Positions 17,103 to 27,700 of a stretch of DNA of 64,000 nt are shown here, piece by piece. Under the pieces are notes generated by a model. That model was not told where the DNA came from, did not search any database, and saw only the letters and a list, made by a program, of their open reading frames with translations. The stretch spans positions 186,001 to 250,000 of the forward strand of contig CBFFRQ010000057.1 in assembly GCA_965644315.1 (NCBI GenBank), given 5' to 3'. A program made the translations under genes and the position numbers. Positions within the stretch are counted from its first letter, which is position 1. The number at the start of each line of letters is the position of its first letter. This DNA comes from Caecitellus pseudoparvulus (Eukaryota; Bigyra: Bicosoecida).

Positions 17103-19838
17103 ATGATGCGGCTTGGGCGCCTTCTGAGGATTTCAGCCACTGTGGCACGGGCTGCGCAGTCCAGGGCAAGGCTGGCGGAAATTGGTTTGCAGGCTGGAGC
17201 AGCTGCACCCCCTGCCGCGCTCTCATCGACACAGCGACGCCAGAGAGGACTCGCAAGCCATTCAACACCTAACATTAACGATGTTCAGGTTGTGGGTGAC
17301 CTCGTGTCGCAGATCGAGAGGTGCCGCACGCTCGGCAGCGCAGGGGGCAAGATGTCCCAGCAGCAGCTGACCAGCATGCTGAGCCACCTGTACTCCCACA
17401 TGACCGATGAGGTGATTCTGGCTTTCGAAGCGCAGCAAGCCACCTCTGTCCTCGTGCAGGACCTGATTGGGCCGGGTGCTGCGGGGGTCTTCGACGCCAC
17501 CTTGCGGTGCATTGGCAGCACAGTGCTTGGGGAACTGCTACGCCGAGCTGGGCAGCTAGGCATTCCCGACTCCGCCATACCGCACTCCCTGGGTGTCTTG
17601 CGCGAGCATGGCATCCCATCTGCTGCCAGCGCCTTTCATGTAGCTGCCCGAGAGGGCGAACTCCACCTCATGGCCGCTGCCCTGTACGCTTGCAGCATGT
17701 TGATGGGGCTGGAGGCCAAGAACCCTCACAGCCCGCTATGGGAGGCCGCCAAAGAAGTGCAGCTGGGGTCTCTGGGTGTGCATGCTGTGGATGCTGCCCT
17801 CGATGCCCTGGTGCCGCTGCTGCTCAAGGACCCTGCTGCAGAGGGCGGCCTCTCCGCGCTGTTCCCAGGCGCATCCCCGCCTTCCTGGCAGACAGCTCTG
17901 AACGCCGCGGGGAGCTTCGATGTCGTTGCCGATAGGGACAGTAACGTGTACACTTTGAGGCCTGCCACTGTACCACTGGGCTTGCTGTCTGAGGGCATCT
18001 GGGATGCAGAGCAGTACTCTGCGGCCGTGTCAGCTGAGGGCGGCAGCACCGCCGTGGCAGCAGACTGGCTGAAACTCCTCGCTGGAGGCGTCAATGTCCT
18101 GTTCGCAATGTCGACCCAGCCTCAGCTGCGGCAGGACCTGGCTGCAGCCGGTGCGATTCCCGCAGTCACACGCCTTGCCGCGTTGGGCCGCCACCCGGCT
18201 GCCTGCCCAACAACTGGGCCTGTGCAGCCCCAAGTTGAGGCATGGTGGAGTGCTGTGCCCGCTGAAGTTGCACAAGAGCTTGGGACGTCCATGAGACTGG
18301 CTCCCACACTCCTTGCCTTGCTGGCTGAGAGCGACGCGGACGGAGAAGCTCGCCGTCTGCTGCGCGAGGAAGGCGCCTTCCGCACCTTGCAGCATGTGGG
18401 GGGGGTGGCCGGTGGCACAATGGGAGGGCCCTCCGTGCCAGCCCGCATGCTGGACACACAACTTGCGACCACTGTGGCGTCGGCATTCAGTGCCATCGCC
18501 CGTCTTGCCCTGCGGGAGCTGCCAGAGGGTGTCGTGTCAGTGGCACCCCTCACTCCAGAGGTGCAGGCACATGCTGAAGAAGTCTTTGCCTCGTTTGACC
18601 TGACTCCTGACTCGCCCCACACACTTGCTGCGCTGGTGCCCACCCTGGTCGCCTCCACATCGCCGTACTCTCACGCCGCTGCCGCCTCCTTGCTAAGCGA
18701 GGCGATGCAGGTTGCATGGATTCAACACAGTGTCCAAGACACCTCCCCTGTGCCTGCTTGGGCCCACGAGGCCTCCACGCAGTGGACTGCGGGTCTGGCT
18801 GCCCTGCAGCGGCTGCTCAGGCCTGCTGCAGCTCAAGTTGCGCCAGTGTCCATGGCCTGCGCTGCTGCGGCCCTGCACGACATTGCCCGCCTCTGCTCCA
18901 TCTGGCTCCAAGCACATGCTGCGCACAAGCACCTAGTGGTCGCCTTGCCAGACTTCTCCCAGGACACCATTTTGGCGCAGTACCAGTCCACGCTCCAAGG
19001 CTCCCAAGCATTGCAGGCACAGTGGGGTGATGTGCCCCTCGTGCTCCAGCTCGTGTCTGACGAGGTGCTGGAGCGCGTCCTGGACGTCAGCGGTGCAGCT
19101 GGGCATGCTGGGGCTGCTGCAGCAGCATCCGCAGCTGCGCGCATGCTCATGCAGCTGCGGGCCCAGTTCGCCGCTGCTGCAGGCCAAGCGCCCACTCGCC
19201 ATGTGCCATGGACAGCCGCGGAGCACTCAGCCATGCTTGCGGTGTACCTCAGTGCCGGCGTTGAGCCCTCTGCCTGGTGCCAGAGCAGTGTCCATGACCC
19301 AACAGACGTGTTTGCGGCGCTGGAAACCGAGGATTTGGAGCAGGTTGGCCGGCGCGGAGCGGGAGGCGTGCAGCTGCCACTGGCCATGTCCGCCCACGCG
19401 TTCACCCGGTGGGTGCCAGATGTCGGAGATGGCTCTGAGGATGCAGTGAGCGCTGAGGCCTTGGGACCAGTTGGTGGCAAGCTTCGCCGGGATGCTGCTG
19501 GAGCTCAAGGCAAAGTGACCGCTCTGCAGAAGGCGGCCGGGGCGCCCCCCACGTCCACCCTGCAGCCACGGGACACTTCGTATGAAGCCGTGAGTGCCGC
19601 CCTGGCACTTGCCCACAACAGCCCTGATGATGTCATGCACGCGGGGGCTGGTATGGCCCTCTTCGCTGCGCTGCATGGGGCGGACCCCCTGCAGGCTCTC
19701 GCTGCGGGTCGAACCCTGCACCAGTTGGCCCAACGCGACGCTGCCGTCCTGGCCACCCTCCCACCCCTGCCAGCCCCCCCCTTGGACGCAGACCCTCGAT
19801 TGGTCTGGTACCTGAAGCAGTTGCAAGCCACAATGTAG
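17103..19838 (+). CDS. unknown helical-repeat protein with mitochondrial-type leader
   Basis: Not recognised. A single exon of about 911 residues starts at MMRLGRLLRISATVARAAQS, an Arg-rich amphipathic leader without acidic residues, as in mitochondrial presequences; a Met 39 bases upstream is less likely. The rest is rich in Ala and Leu, with regular helix pairs reminiscent of ARM/HEAT-like solenoids (for example LRQDLAAAGAIPAVTRLAAL near 350-370). No catalytic motif, transmembrane segment or zinc site is visible. The C-terminus ends in LPPLDADPRLVWYLKQLQATM-like sequence. Downstream lies an uncharacterised gene. A matrix scaffold or RNA/assembly factor would fit, but that is guesswork. Confidence 0.65.
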   Translation: MMRLGRLLRISATVARAAQSRARLAEIGLQAGAAAPPAALSSTQRRQRGLASHSTPNINDVQVVGDLVSQIERCRTLGSAGGKMSQQQLTSMLSHLYSHMTDEVILAFEAQQATSVLVQDLIGPGAAGVFDATLRCIGSTVLGELLRRAGQLGIPDSAIPHSLGVLREHGIPSAASAFHVAAREGELHLMAAALYACSMLMGLEAKNPHSPLWEAAKEVQLGSLGVHAVDAALDALVPLLLKDPAAEGGLSALFPGASPPSWQTALNAAGSFDVVADRDSNVYTLRPATVPLGLLSEGIWDAEQYSAAVSAEGGSTAVAADWLKLLAGGVNVLFAMSTQPQLRQDLAAAGAIPAVTRLAALGRHPAACPTTGPVQPQVEAWWSAVPAEVAQELGTSMRLAPTLLALLAESDADGEARRLLREEGAFRTLQHVGGVAGGTMGGPSVPARMLDTQLATTVASAFSAIARLALRELPEGVVSVAPLTPEVQAHAEEVFASFDLTPDSPHTLAALVPTLVASTSPYSHAAAASLLSEAMQVAWIQHSVQDTSPVPAWAHEASTQWTAGLAALQRLLRPAAAQVAPVSMACAAAALHDIARLCSIWLQAHAAHKHLVVALPDFSQDTILAQYQSTLQGSQALQAQWGDVPLVLQLVSDEVLERVLDVSGAAGHAGAAAAASAAARMLMQLRAQFAAAAGQAPTRHVPWTAAEHSAMLAVYLSAGVEPSAWCQSSVHDPTDVFAALETEDLEQVGRRGAGGVQLPLAMSAHAFTRWVPDVGDGSEDAVSAEALGPVGGKLRRDAAGAQGKVTALQKAAGAPPTSTLQPRDTSYEAVSAALALAHNSPDDVMHAGAGMALFAALHGADPLQALAAGRTLHQLAQRDAAVLATLPPLPAPPLDADPRLVWYLKQLQATM

Positions 19839-20123
19839 ATGATGATGGCCGCCATAAAGGCACAGCCCCCCCCCAGAGCGCCAAGGAGGCACTTCCCTTG
19901 CCTGGGTGGCGATCAGCCAGCCAGGTTCGCCTTGAAACGCCGCCTGGGACAGTTGAGACCCGCTGAGAGGGGGCCCAGGCCCCCCAAAAGGGTACAAGTC
20001 GACGTGTTAGGGGCATGGCATGTGCGTGTGAAGAGGCGGCAAGCTAGCAGGCGCTGCTGGCAGGAAGCAGGCACTAAAGCCGGCAGAGGCGCCAACTGCA
20101 CTGCACCTGCCCCCGTTCGCGCC

Positions 20124-20863
20124 ATGCTGAGCACCTTCGCAGACGATGACAAGTTCTCCAGGTATTCAGAGTGGGAAATTCGGGAAACAGATGTGAAAGG
20201 GGTTGAGGCTGGGGCTGCTCAGGGTGTGTCTTCTTGGAGCAGGGGGCACGGGAGACCATGGGGCGGCTCGAGCGCAGCCCTCGCTGATGCATCTGCCAAG
20301 GTGGGCCAGGGAAAGGGGTGGTGGGGCGAAACTCACCAAACCCAGCATGCAAGACGATGGGATTCAGGGGGGTACATGGACCCAGTGGATGCCTCGAGCG
20401 GGCAATTCGAGGCTCCCAGCGACTCCGACGTGTCGTGGGATGACCGTGAGTGTCGCGGTGCGAGCAAACCAAGCAACGCGCTGAAGCGCATCTACGCCTG
20501 GATACATGTCCTTTCGCAGCTGTCCCTACGGATGTGGGTGAGGGGAAAGGCGTCCCGGAAGTCACCAGCCCCGGCGCCTCCATGTTCAGCCCTGTCACTG
20601 CTGGAGGTAGTCTGCAGAGCAAGGAGGCAGCCACGGTTGGGGCGGGCGCACACGTGGGAGACGAGAAAGACGTGTGGGCGCACTCGCCTCTCAGACGCGA
20701 GGCTTGGCCCGAGCCAATGCCGACCCAGCACCCTGCGCGGAGGTACAGCTGGAAGGAAGTGGACACGAGCCTCCCGAACGTTGACGAACACGACAAGGAC
20801 CAGCGTCGTGTGCGCTTCTTCTCCCCCATTCAAAGCAAGGGAGTGCCTCAAGATGGGAAGTAG
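20124..20863 (+). CDS. hypothetical protein, two-exon model
   Basis: Unrecognised. The minimal model uses exons 20124-20445 and 20520-20863 (intron 74 bases, donor gtgagt, acceptor tttcgcag), giving 221 residues. The second exon has a protein-like C-terminus, with RRYSWKEVDTSLPNVDEHD and RRVRFFSPIQ segments. The latter resembles an RVRF-type protein phosphatase 1 docking motif, which is suggestive only. The first part is Gly/Ser/Asp-rich and apparently disordered. An additional in-frame intron at about 20162-20242 is possible, because it is stop-free, a multiple of three and bounded by gt and ag. No family, signal peptide or membrane helix is visible. Confidence 0.4.
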
Positions 20864-21169
20864 GCGGGCTCGACGTGCACTGTGAGCTCAGCGGGGTCGA
20901 AAGGGATGCCTCAAGCCAGCTGAGCCAGCACCTGCAACCATTCATGCAAGAGCAGGACCTCAACACCGCACCCGAGCCCGGAGAAGCACTACACTTGCCG
21001 CATGGAACACAAATACAATCTTGCCGAACTCTCCTCCCCCCCTTTCTTCCGAACGGGTCCCCCCTTACCCACTAGGCTTGGTGCTTCACGCAGTCAAGCA
21101 CTGCTCAAGCCCACCACGCCAAGTTGTCGCCCGCCCTCTCCTCATACCCAGCTTCAAGCCTCACCCACC
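20864..21169. other. intergenic region, 306 bases
   Basis: Lies between the two small plus-strand genes. It includes pyrimidine-rich stretches (about 21035-21065) but no open frame or repeat that I would call. Probably 3' UTR plus promoter. Confidence 0.3.
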
Positions 21170-21468
21170 ATGGCAGACGAATCTGACAAGAAGTCGTCAC
21201 CTCCCTCTGGCCCTGGTCCTTATGACCCGACCTCCATCCCGATTAAGAGACCTGGAGCTATCAAGAGTGTGCATGTGCGGGAGCATGTCAAAGTACGCAT
21301 GCGCCACCGCCACAACATTCCTTGGCAAGGTATGTCAACGTCTCCCGGCGAAGGGCTCCTCCATGTCGAACTGTGCTGTCGAATCTCCTCGCAGGCGCAC
21401 CCTTGGCCCCGCCTAAGCCGCGTTCGAGTGCCGATGCAGCTGCATCCAAGCCAGGCGACGACAAGTGA
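21170..21468 (+). CDS. small basic/proline-rich hypothetical protein
   Basis: A short two-exon gene: exons 21170-21329 and 21395-21468 with a 65-base intron (donor gtatgt, acceptor ctcctcgcag), giving 77 residues. The start has a strong context (cacccaccATGG). The middle is basic and His-rich (SVHVREHVKVRMRHRHNIPW); the ends are Ser/Pro/Lys/Asp-rich and look disordered. I know no family for it. Support comes from clean splice sites, a restored frame and a normal stop rather than from homology. Confidence 0.5.
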
Positions 21469-21526
21469 AACTTGCCATGGCCTTTCCAGGCTATGGTTGT
21501 CCTTGTGCCCGTGGAAAGGCGAAAAT

Positions 21527-24433
21527 TCATTTCCTGCGCTGCTGTCGGAGGGTTGACCTCCTCACCTCGCCGGGCTGGGTTGGAGGGCCTGCTTGACGGC
21601 TGCGCATGACGCGCTCGGCTCCTCGCAGCAACTCGAAGCCGCCCAAATCATGCAGCATGCGCTGCACAGAGCTCCACTCCCCAGCTTGAGTCGCTTCGGG
21701 GTGGCTCTCAGCCACATCAGTAAGCATGCGCTCCAGCACACGCTTCAACTCCAGCTCTGCCGGGGACAGCAGCGACTCGAAACGGGCCACGAGCAAATGA
21801 GGGGTGGAGGTGGTCGCCAAGAAGGACAGGTAGTCCAAGAAGATGTCGTGGATGCGCGCCATGGCGCCGATGCTGGGCTCTGGCAGCCCAGCGAACAGCA
21901 CATCGTCGCCGTCCAAGTCCTCGTCAGGCTCGGCATCAGGCACTGGATCACCATCCCCTACGATCTCCTCCGGCAAGGCACCAATACCCAAAGCACTGGC
22001 ATCGACAGGCTCACTTTCTGTCGGGTAACTGCTCGCGGGGTAGGCGGTTGGGGCAGGCTGGGCTGCTGCCTGGCTGGCCAAAGCTCGCCGGCGGCGCAAG
22101 CGGGCGCGCTCCTGCTCAAGGAACTCAAAGTCACGGTTATGCACGTACGCAAAGGCCAGGTCGTGGCCCCAAAGCTCTCGCTGCAGCGTGTTGACAGAAA
22201 ACGCCAGCACAGTGCCCATCATTCGGTTGGTGGCCCTGGCCTCGCAGCTGCCTGTGGAGACTTGCCGTGCACCCAACCGAGGTGGTGAGGGCATCTTGTG
22301 CATCAGCCGCAGTGCGGCAGCTTGGGAGGTGGGAGATACATAGCCATCTTCCGCACTGGCATCAGTGGTCCCATCGGCCACTGCTTCGTTCTGGATGTGC
22401 ATCTTCAGCACATCAGCAAGCATGGGTGAGTACCGCACAGCGTAATGGTACGCGGTCGGCAGCCGCTGCACTGCCGAGTGGAGCACATCAGGCAGTGACC
22501 CTGGCGCAACTGACGGCAGGGAAGCTCGGCTCACGCCGTCTTCCGTGCTGGTGGAGGTGATGACACTGTGGGAGTCAGCCTCGCCCTCAGCAGCAGCAGC
22601 CGAGGCAGTGGCAGCGGCTGCAGCTGCCGCCGCGTCTGCATCGCTTCTGGGAATCTCGCGCCCACGAGGAGGGTTGGGCCAGGCCCCCGCCGCGGCAAGA
22701 GTGATGAACGGGTCAGCAGCGGGCGCCTCGCGTTTGGGTCGTGCCTTCGCAGCGGCATCGTACAGTCGCGCGAAATTGTCGTCTGACAGCGAAAACCCCA
22801 CAAACATGATGTGACGTGTGAGCAGCGCCGACATGAGGATGCCCCCCAGCGCCGAGTACTGTTCTTGATACCGGATGTAGTCTTGGCGGGTCAGGACGAT
22901 GGTGTCAGGGACCGTGACACACCCGTGCATCTTCAGGATCCAGCGGCCCTCGCTGCCCCGCTGGCCGGGCGAGTGCGGCAGCACATCGATCTCTCCACGT
23001 GTGCAACGGACAGCCTGCTCGAAGAGCTGGTCGTAGTTCGTCGTGGCTACCTCCTTCACTGGCATAGCAGCCAGGTGTGCGTGGGCTACAGCATGGAAAT
23101 CGTTCTGCAAGCGTGCCGCCACCAGCTCCCCCAGGCTCTTGCCGTGCACTTCTAGGCGCTGCTGGATGACACGGGCCTTGTCCATCGGGTTCAACCACGT
23201 GAACTCCTGGCGCTGCCTCTTGGCTGTGCCCATGGCCAGCTTGCAAATGCGCGCGGCAAGGTGGGGGGGGAAGGGAGACCCACTCGGCTCTTCCGCAGCA
23301 GCCTCCGCATCTTGTCGTCGGTCTTTGTCAATGCTGGGCCCCAGCCCGACCTCCTCTGCCAGGTCATCCAGCAGCTGGCTCCACAGGGGCATGCCGGCGC
23401 CTGCCGAAATGCCGGCGCCCAAGAAAAAGGTCAGGCGGCCCTGCAAAGCCAGGCGTGCCAGTCTCGCTGCATGCGTCCGCAAGTGCCCCGAAATGGGAAA
23501 GTGCAGGCTGCCCTCGGCCACAAGGCGCCGCCGCTCCACTTGGGCCGCGGCGAAGACATCCTTTTCAATCGTGACCAGGGCCACGTCCACCCCCACCGCC
23601 TGAGACTCCACGATCAAGGCCTTCAAGAGCGCTCGCAAGACCTTGCCCACACTATGCCGAGCACCACCTGCTCCCGTGCCGATGACTGGCAGGGCAAGCA
23701 GGTACTTTGGCTTGCCGTTGCGGATGGGCACGTCTCGAGACCGCAGGTCAGCTGCAGCAAGGTGCACATACAGCTTAGCAGCTTGGGAGAGCCTGCAGAT
23801 GGAGAGAGCATCGGTGCGCTGCACACAGCGTGCGTGGCGGGGCAGGGGCTGCGATCTTACCAGTCAATCTTGTCAATTCCTTGGCTGACGAAGTGCCTCC
23901 GCGAGCCAACGACATTCACAGTGTACTTGGCAGGGCCAGTGTACCTGCAGCGAAATCGCAAGAGGGATCCACGTGTAACAGATCTTGGACTCATTCACAG
24001 GGACACCTGACGACCTGTTGGACGGCGCTTTCGCTTTGCACGCACCTGGAATACTTTGCGTTGCGGTGCCTGCGCAGCTTCACACGGCACACCCTTGACT
24101 TCAGCGGCCTCACGTCGTCGCCAGGGTATAGGTGGTGCAAGTCGTGGTACTGCATGTCATGACGGGAGAGATTATCTGGGTAAGCCATCCAGAAGTACCT
24201 GCACACATCACGAGAGTGGAGCGAGGCATTGTGCCGAAGCTTGCCAACACCACGCCGAGGCAGGACACGAACTGCCAGCTGCTGGGCTCTGAGGCCGTGG
24301 GCACTGCATGGGCGTCGGCCTCCAGCTTCATGATACTTGAATACACAATATGCACGTGCGGCTGGTTGGGGTCAACGTGCCGCGGGCCGTGCCCGGGAGC
24401 GTCAAAGCCTCCATGTGCGGAAGTTGCTGCCAT
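21527..24433 (-). CDS. macro-like / SIR2 family fusion protein (predicted NAD hydrolase)
   Basis: Exons 24433-24273, 24198-24046, 23944-23861 and 23792-21527 join to 887 residues (introns 74, 101 and 68). The N-terminal ~230 residues resemble a macro-type nucleotide-binding fold: HVHIVYSSIMKLEADAHAVPT at its start, LALPVIGTGAGGARHSVGKVL at about 165-183, then a VDVALVT strand. A SIR2-like Rossmann domain follows: FFLGAGISAGAGMP (255-268), TTNYDQLFE near 382, an ILKMHG motif near 417-421 with the conserved His, and FVGFSLSDDNFARLYD near 460. This is the SIR2 subfamily seen in bacterial NAD-depleting immune proteins, not the classic deacetylase class; the four-Cys zinc site of sirtuins is not apparent. 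The C-terminal ~400 residues are Ala/Asp/Glu-rich with helices and match nothing I know. The gttcgt donor of intron 1 recurs in SURF6. Spliceosomal introns rule out bacterial contamination. Confidence 0.78.
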
Positions 24434-24724
24434 GCCGATACAGTTGCGCGATCGCGCCGAGCGGCTCCACGAAGACTGCGTCGCCTGACATGCACAACGC
24501 GCGGTACAGATACGAAAGTAAGTTAAAGCTGCCATGCGCAGGGTCCTGCACAATTTGGTTGGCCTGCTCAGCTGCCCATGCCAAGTGGCAGCCCAGACGT
24601 GCGGAGGCGAGGCACAAGTACCACTGCATTGCGGACAGCGAAGATAGGAAACAGGCCAACTGAAGTTGTGTGGCTACGCAGCCCCCAGGCAATGAGCTGG
24701 AGTTACCCCGGCCCAGCAGAGGCT

Positions 24725-27700
24725 TCATCGCTTCTTGCTCATTTCGATGAGCTGCGCAGTTGACAGCTTGGGGGATGCGCCGCCCCGCTTGGGTCGCCCT
24801 GCGTTCGAGGCCAGCTTGCTTTGCGACGGGCCGAAGCCTGCCACTGCCTTGGCTACATGCGGGGACATCTGCTGGCCATGCTTGCCGTCACTAGGCGGCG
24901 GGCCTGCCCTGCCGGCGGCAGCTGCCAAAGCCATGAGCCCGCCTGCGCCGCCAGGGGGAGGGGGCCGCGCACCTTTCGGGGGCGGCGCGGGAATAGAGGC
25001 GCCGGACATGGTCCGCACAGGAAGCCTGTCCAGTGTTGCACGCTTGCGCGCGAGGGAGCCCACTTTGATGGCCATGGACAGGCGCTTCCAGCGCCGCTTC
25101 GCCTTGGCACGGCGCTGTGCCTGCAGGATGGCCGGCAGCTGCACCTCGGGGTTGTCGTCTGCTGCGCGCAGGCTCTGCTCGTACTTCTTTTTCTCCTTCA
25201 GCAAGCGCTCCTCGTCGCCGAGAAGGGCCCGTGACAGGCTGTCCCCGCAGCAGAAGGAGCACGCGCAGCAGAGGATGATGGTGATGAATAGCAGAGCTGC
25301 AAAGCCAAGGACAACGTGCCCTGGCGTCGACTCCAGCAACCACTTCAGCGTGTCTTCCACGAAATTCTCCTCGGCGGGCTTGGATGCTGGGAGCTCTGCG
25401 CGCGACGCCTGGACGCTGAAGGTGCCTGCCGTATTGGCGTACACCGCCACCCAGTAGGAGCCTGAGGGGGAAGCCTCCGTCAGGAGCAAGCTTTCATTCT
25501 CGCTGGCTGACGACGACACGAAAACGAAGTCGGCGAGGGACCGAGGCAGTGTCTGCGCAACCAAGATGCTGGGGTTTCCCACCACTGCCGTGTTCGCGGC
25601 GACGGAGTTGTTCAGGACGCCCAGCGGGGACCCGCCACCAGCCGAGGAGGAGTTGAAGCCACCACCGCCCGTGTTCAGCATGCGGGCGCCTTGCGACCCA
25701 GCTGCCTCCTCTTGAAGGGGGGACACCTCGAGCAGCAGGCCAGTGGACTTCTGCAGAGGCTGCGCGACCTTCATCAGCTTCATGGTGTTGCCGGCCAGGG
25801 TGGTTTCCTGGGAGCAGACGGAGCACAGGAAAGACAGCTGCTGGGCAGACGCTGCCAGGGTCGCGAAGGCGCTGAAACGGGGCGAGGCGCAGAAAGAGGC
25901 AGATGCCCATCCATACTGGCACTGGCAAACCCGAGCACCGCGATTCTCCACGACAGTGCCCCGACCCGAACAGTACATCTGGGAGCAGGCAGCTTCATCG
26001 GCAGAGTCCCCCACACAGGATGCCGGGATGACTGGGTTGCTGGCCGAAAATGGAGTGACAGACAAGGATAGTCTGCCAGCCGACTTGGCGTAGACAGTGT
26101 TCAGGACGCCGATGATCAACACCCTAGAGCTCTCAGTGTCCGACGGCCGCTGCAGCCATAGGGTCTGGGAACGGTTGTTCGACACGAATGCGTTGAAGTT
26201 GAACAGGACAGATGAGCCGGTCAGGCGAGGGATGGAGCGTTTGTTCACGCCGTCAAAAGCCGTAGACAGCAGGAGACGAGAGTTCGGGCCGCCGGACACC
26301 CGGGTGGAGCTCACTCGCAGCTGGTTTGCATCAGACGGCACAGAGTACGAGAAGTACTGCCACGTACCCGGCGCCAAGGTGCCTGTCGTGACAACCTGAG
26401 AGGCATTCAGGCGCGGGGCGGCGATGCTGCACGCAGGCCCCTGCCACCCGGCATTGCACTCGCACAGCTTGGAGGAGGCCGAGCACACCCCGTTCCCGTT
26501 GCAATCATTCAGGGCAGGCGGGCACCCACTAGACACCTCCACGTACATGGTAAAGGACAGTTGGGCAGTGGCATAGTGCCCATTCTGCACACCCACGAAG
26601 TACAGCGCGTTGTCATCGCGCAGAGTAAGGGACAGGCGGTGCAGCGAGGCACCTTGGCCCCAAGAGCCCGAGTCAAAGTGGGTGTGGTTCGTGACAGAGG
26701 GCGCCTCATCGCGGTTCAGCAATAAGATGGGGTCCGAGCCCGGCGGGCCAGTCGCATTCAACCGCACGAACAAGCCAGCAGGGGCCTGCAGGTCTGGGTG
26801 GGACTTGGACAGCTCCTGGAGGTCAATGAGGAAAGGCACTGACACATTGGAGCCAGAAGTCATGCCAGAGTACACGGCGGTGTACGTTGTGCGACTAACG
26901 TCGCTGGCAGGGTGTGAGGCGTTGGGCGGCACGCCAAGCCTCGTGGCTGGGCCGGTGTCGGAGCGCACCTCTACGTCCACAGCAAACGCGCCGTTGCCCG
27001 AACCCCCCGAGACTTCCGTGCTGGCCACCCCCGGCACGACCACTCCCTCCCCCACGTTGTACTCCTGGCAGGCAGAGCCAGAGTAAATGCCGTGGCAGGA
27101 ACAGGTGGGCAGGGAAGCAGGCCCTGTGCCTGCCGGGTCCTCAGCATCCACACACGTGCCCCGCACAGCACCTCCACAATCAGGCAAGCCGGGGCAGTCG
27201 TTCACCTCACACCGCGTGCCGGCGTAGCCATACGTGCCAGTGAGGCCCTCACCTGCGTCTTCGCTTGCGCGGGGGCAAGTGCAAAAGCCATTGTCACAGG
27301 TGCCTTGAGCACAGGTGAGGACAGCACAGCCATCCCGTGCGAGCTCCAAGGAATACACCAGCCCGTCATCTTGCGGCAGGATGCCGACATGCAGGCGCCC
27401 CGAGGCGGTGTAGAAGACTTCTGAACCCAGCGTCTCCAAGCGCAATTGGCGGCGCTTGCCGTCCACTGACACAGTGATGGCTGTCACGCCGTTGTCCAGA
27501 GCGTTGGCGATGTTGGGCTGGCCTGAACTTGCGTACACTACGTACATGCCAGGCAGCACGAAGTCCCCAGACACGATGTCGTCAGTAGCCGATGATGACA
27601 CCGTGGAGGTGAGGGAGGAGCCGTTCGCCCAGCGCAGCACACGCAACTCGAGCTCGATGGCGACTTCAGGGTCGGGAGCATCAAAAGCAAAAAAATCATA

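Noticed and set aside
19839-20123. Upstream part of a 348-codon frame before 20124
   Set aside because: Begins right after a stop codon, is Arg/Ala shadow-like and out of keeping with the ATG at 20124 in good context; probably UTR.
21527-24433. Bacterial contamination or a prokaryotic defence island as the source of the SIR2 gene
   Set aside because: Three spliceosomal introns matching those of neighbouring genes and typical eukaryotic neighbours.
24434-24728. Minus-strand frame (MKPLLGRG...) as an upstream exon of the SIR2 gene
   Set aside because: It ends in a stop overlapping the first exon in another frame, and the SIR2 gene already has a good start; no donor joins it convincingly.
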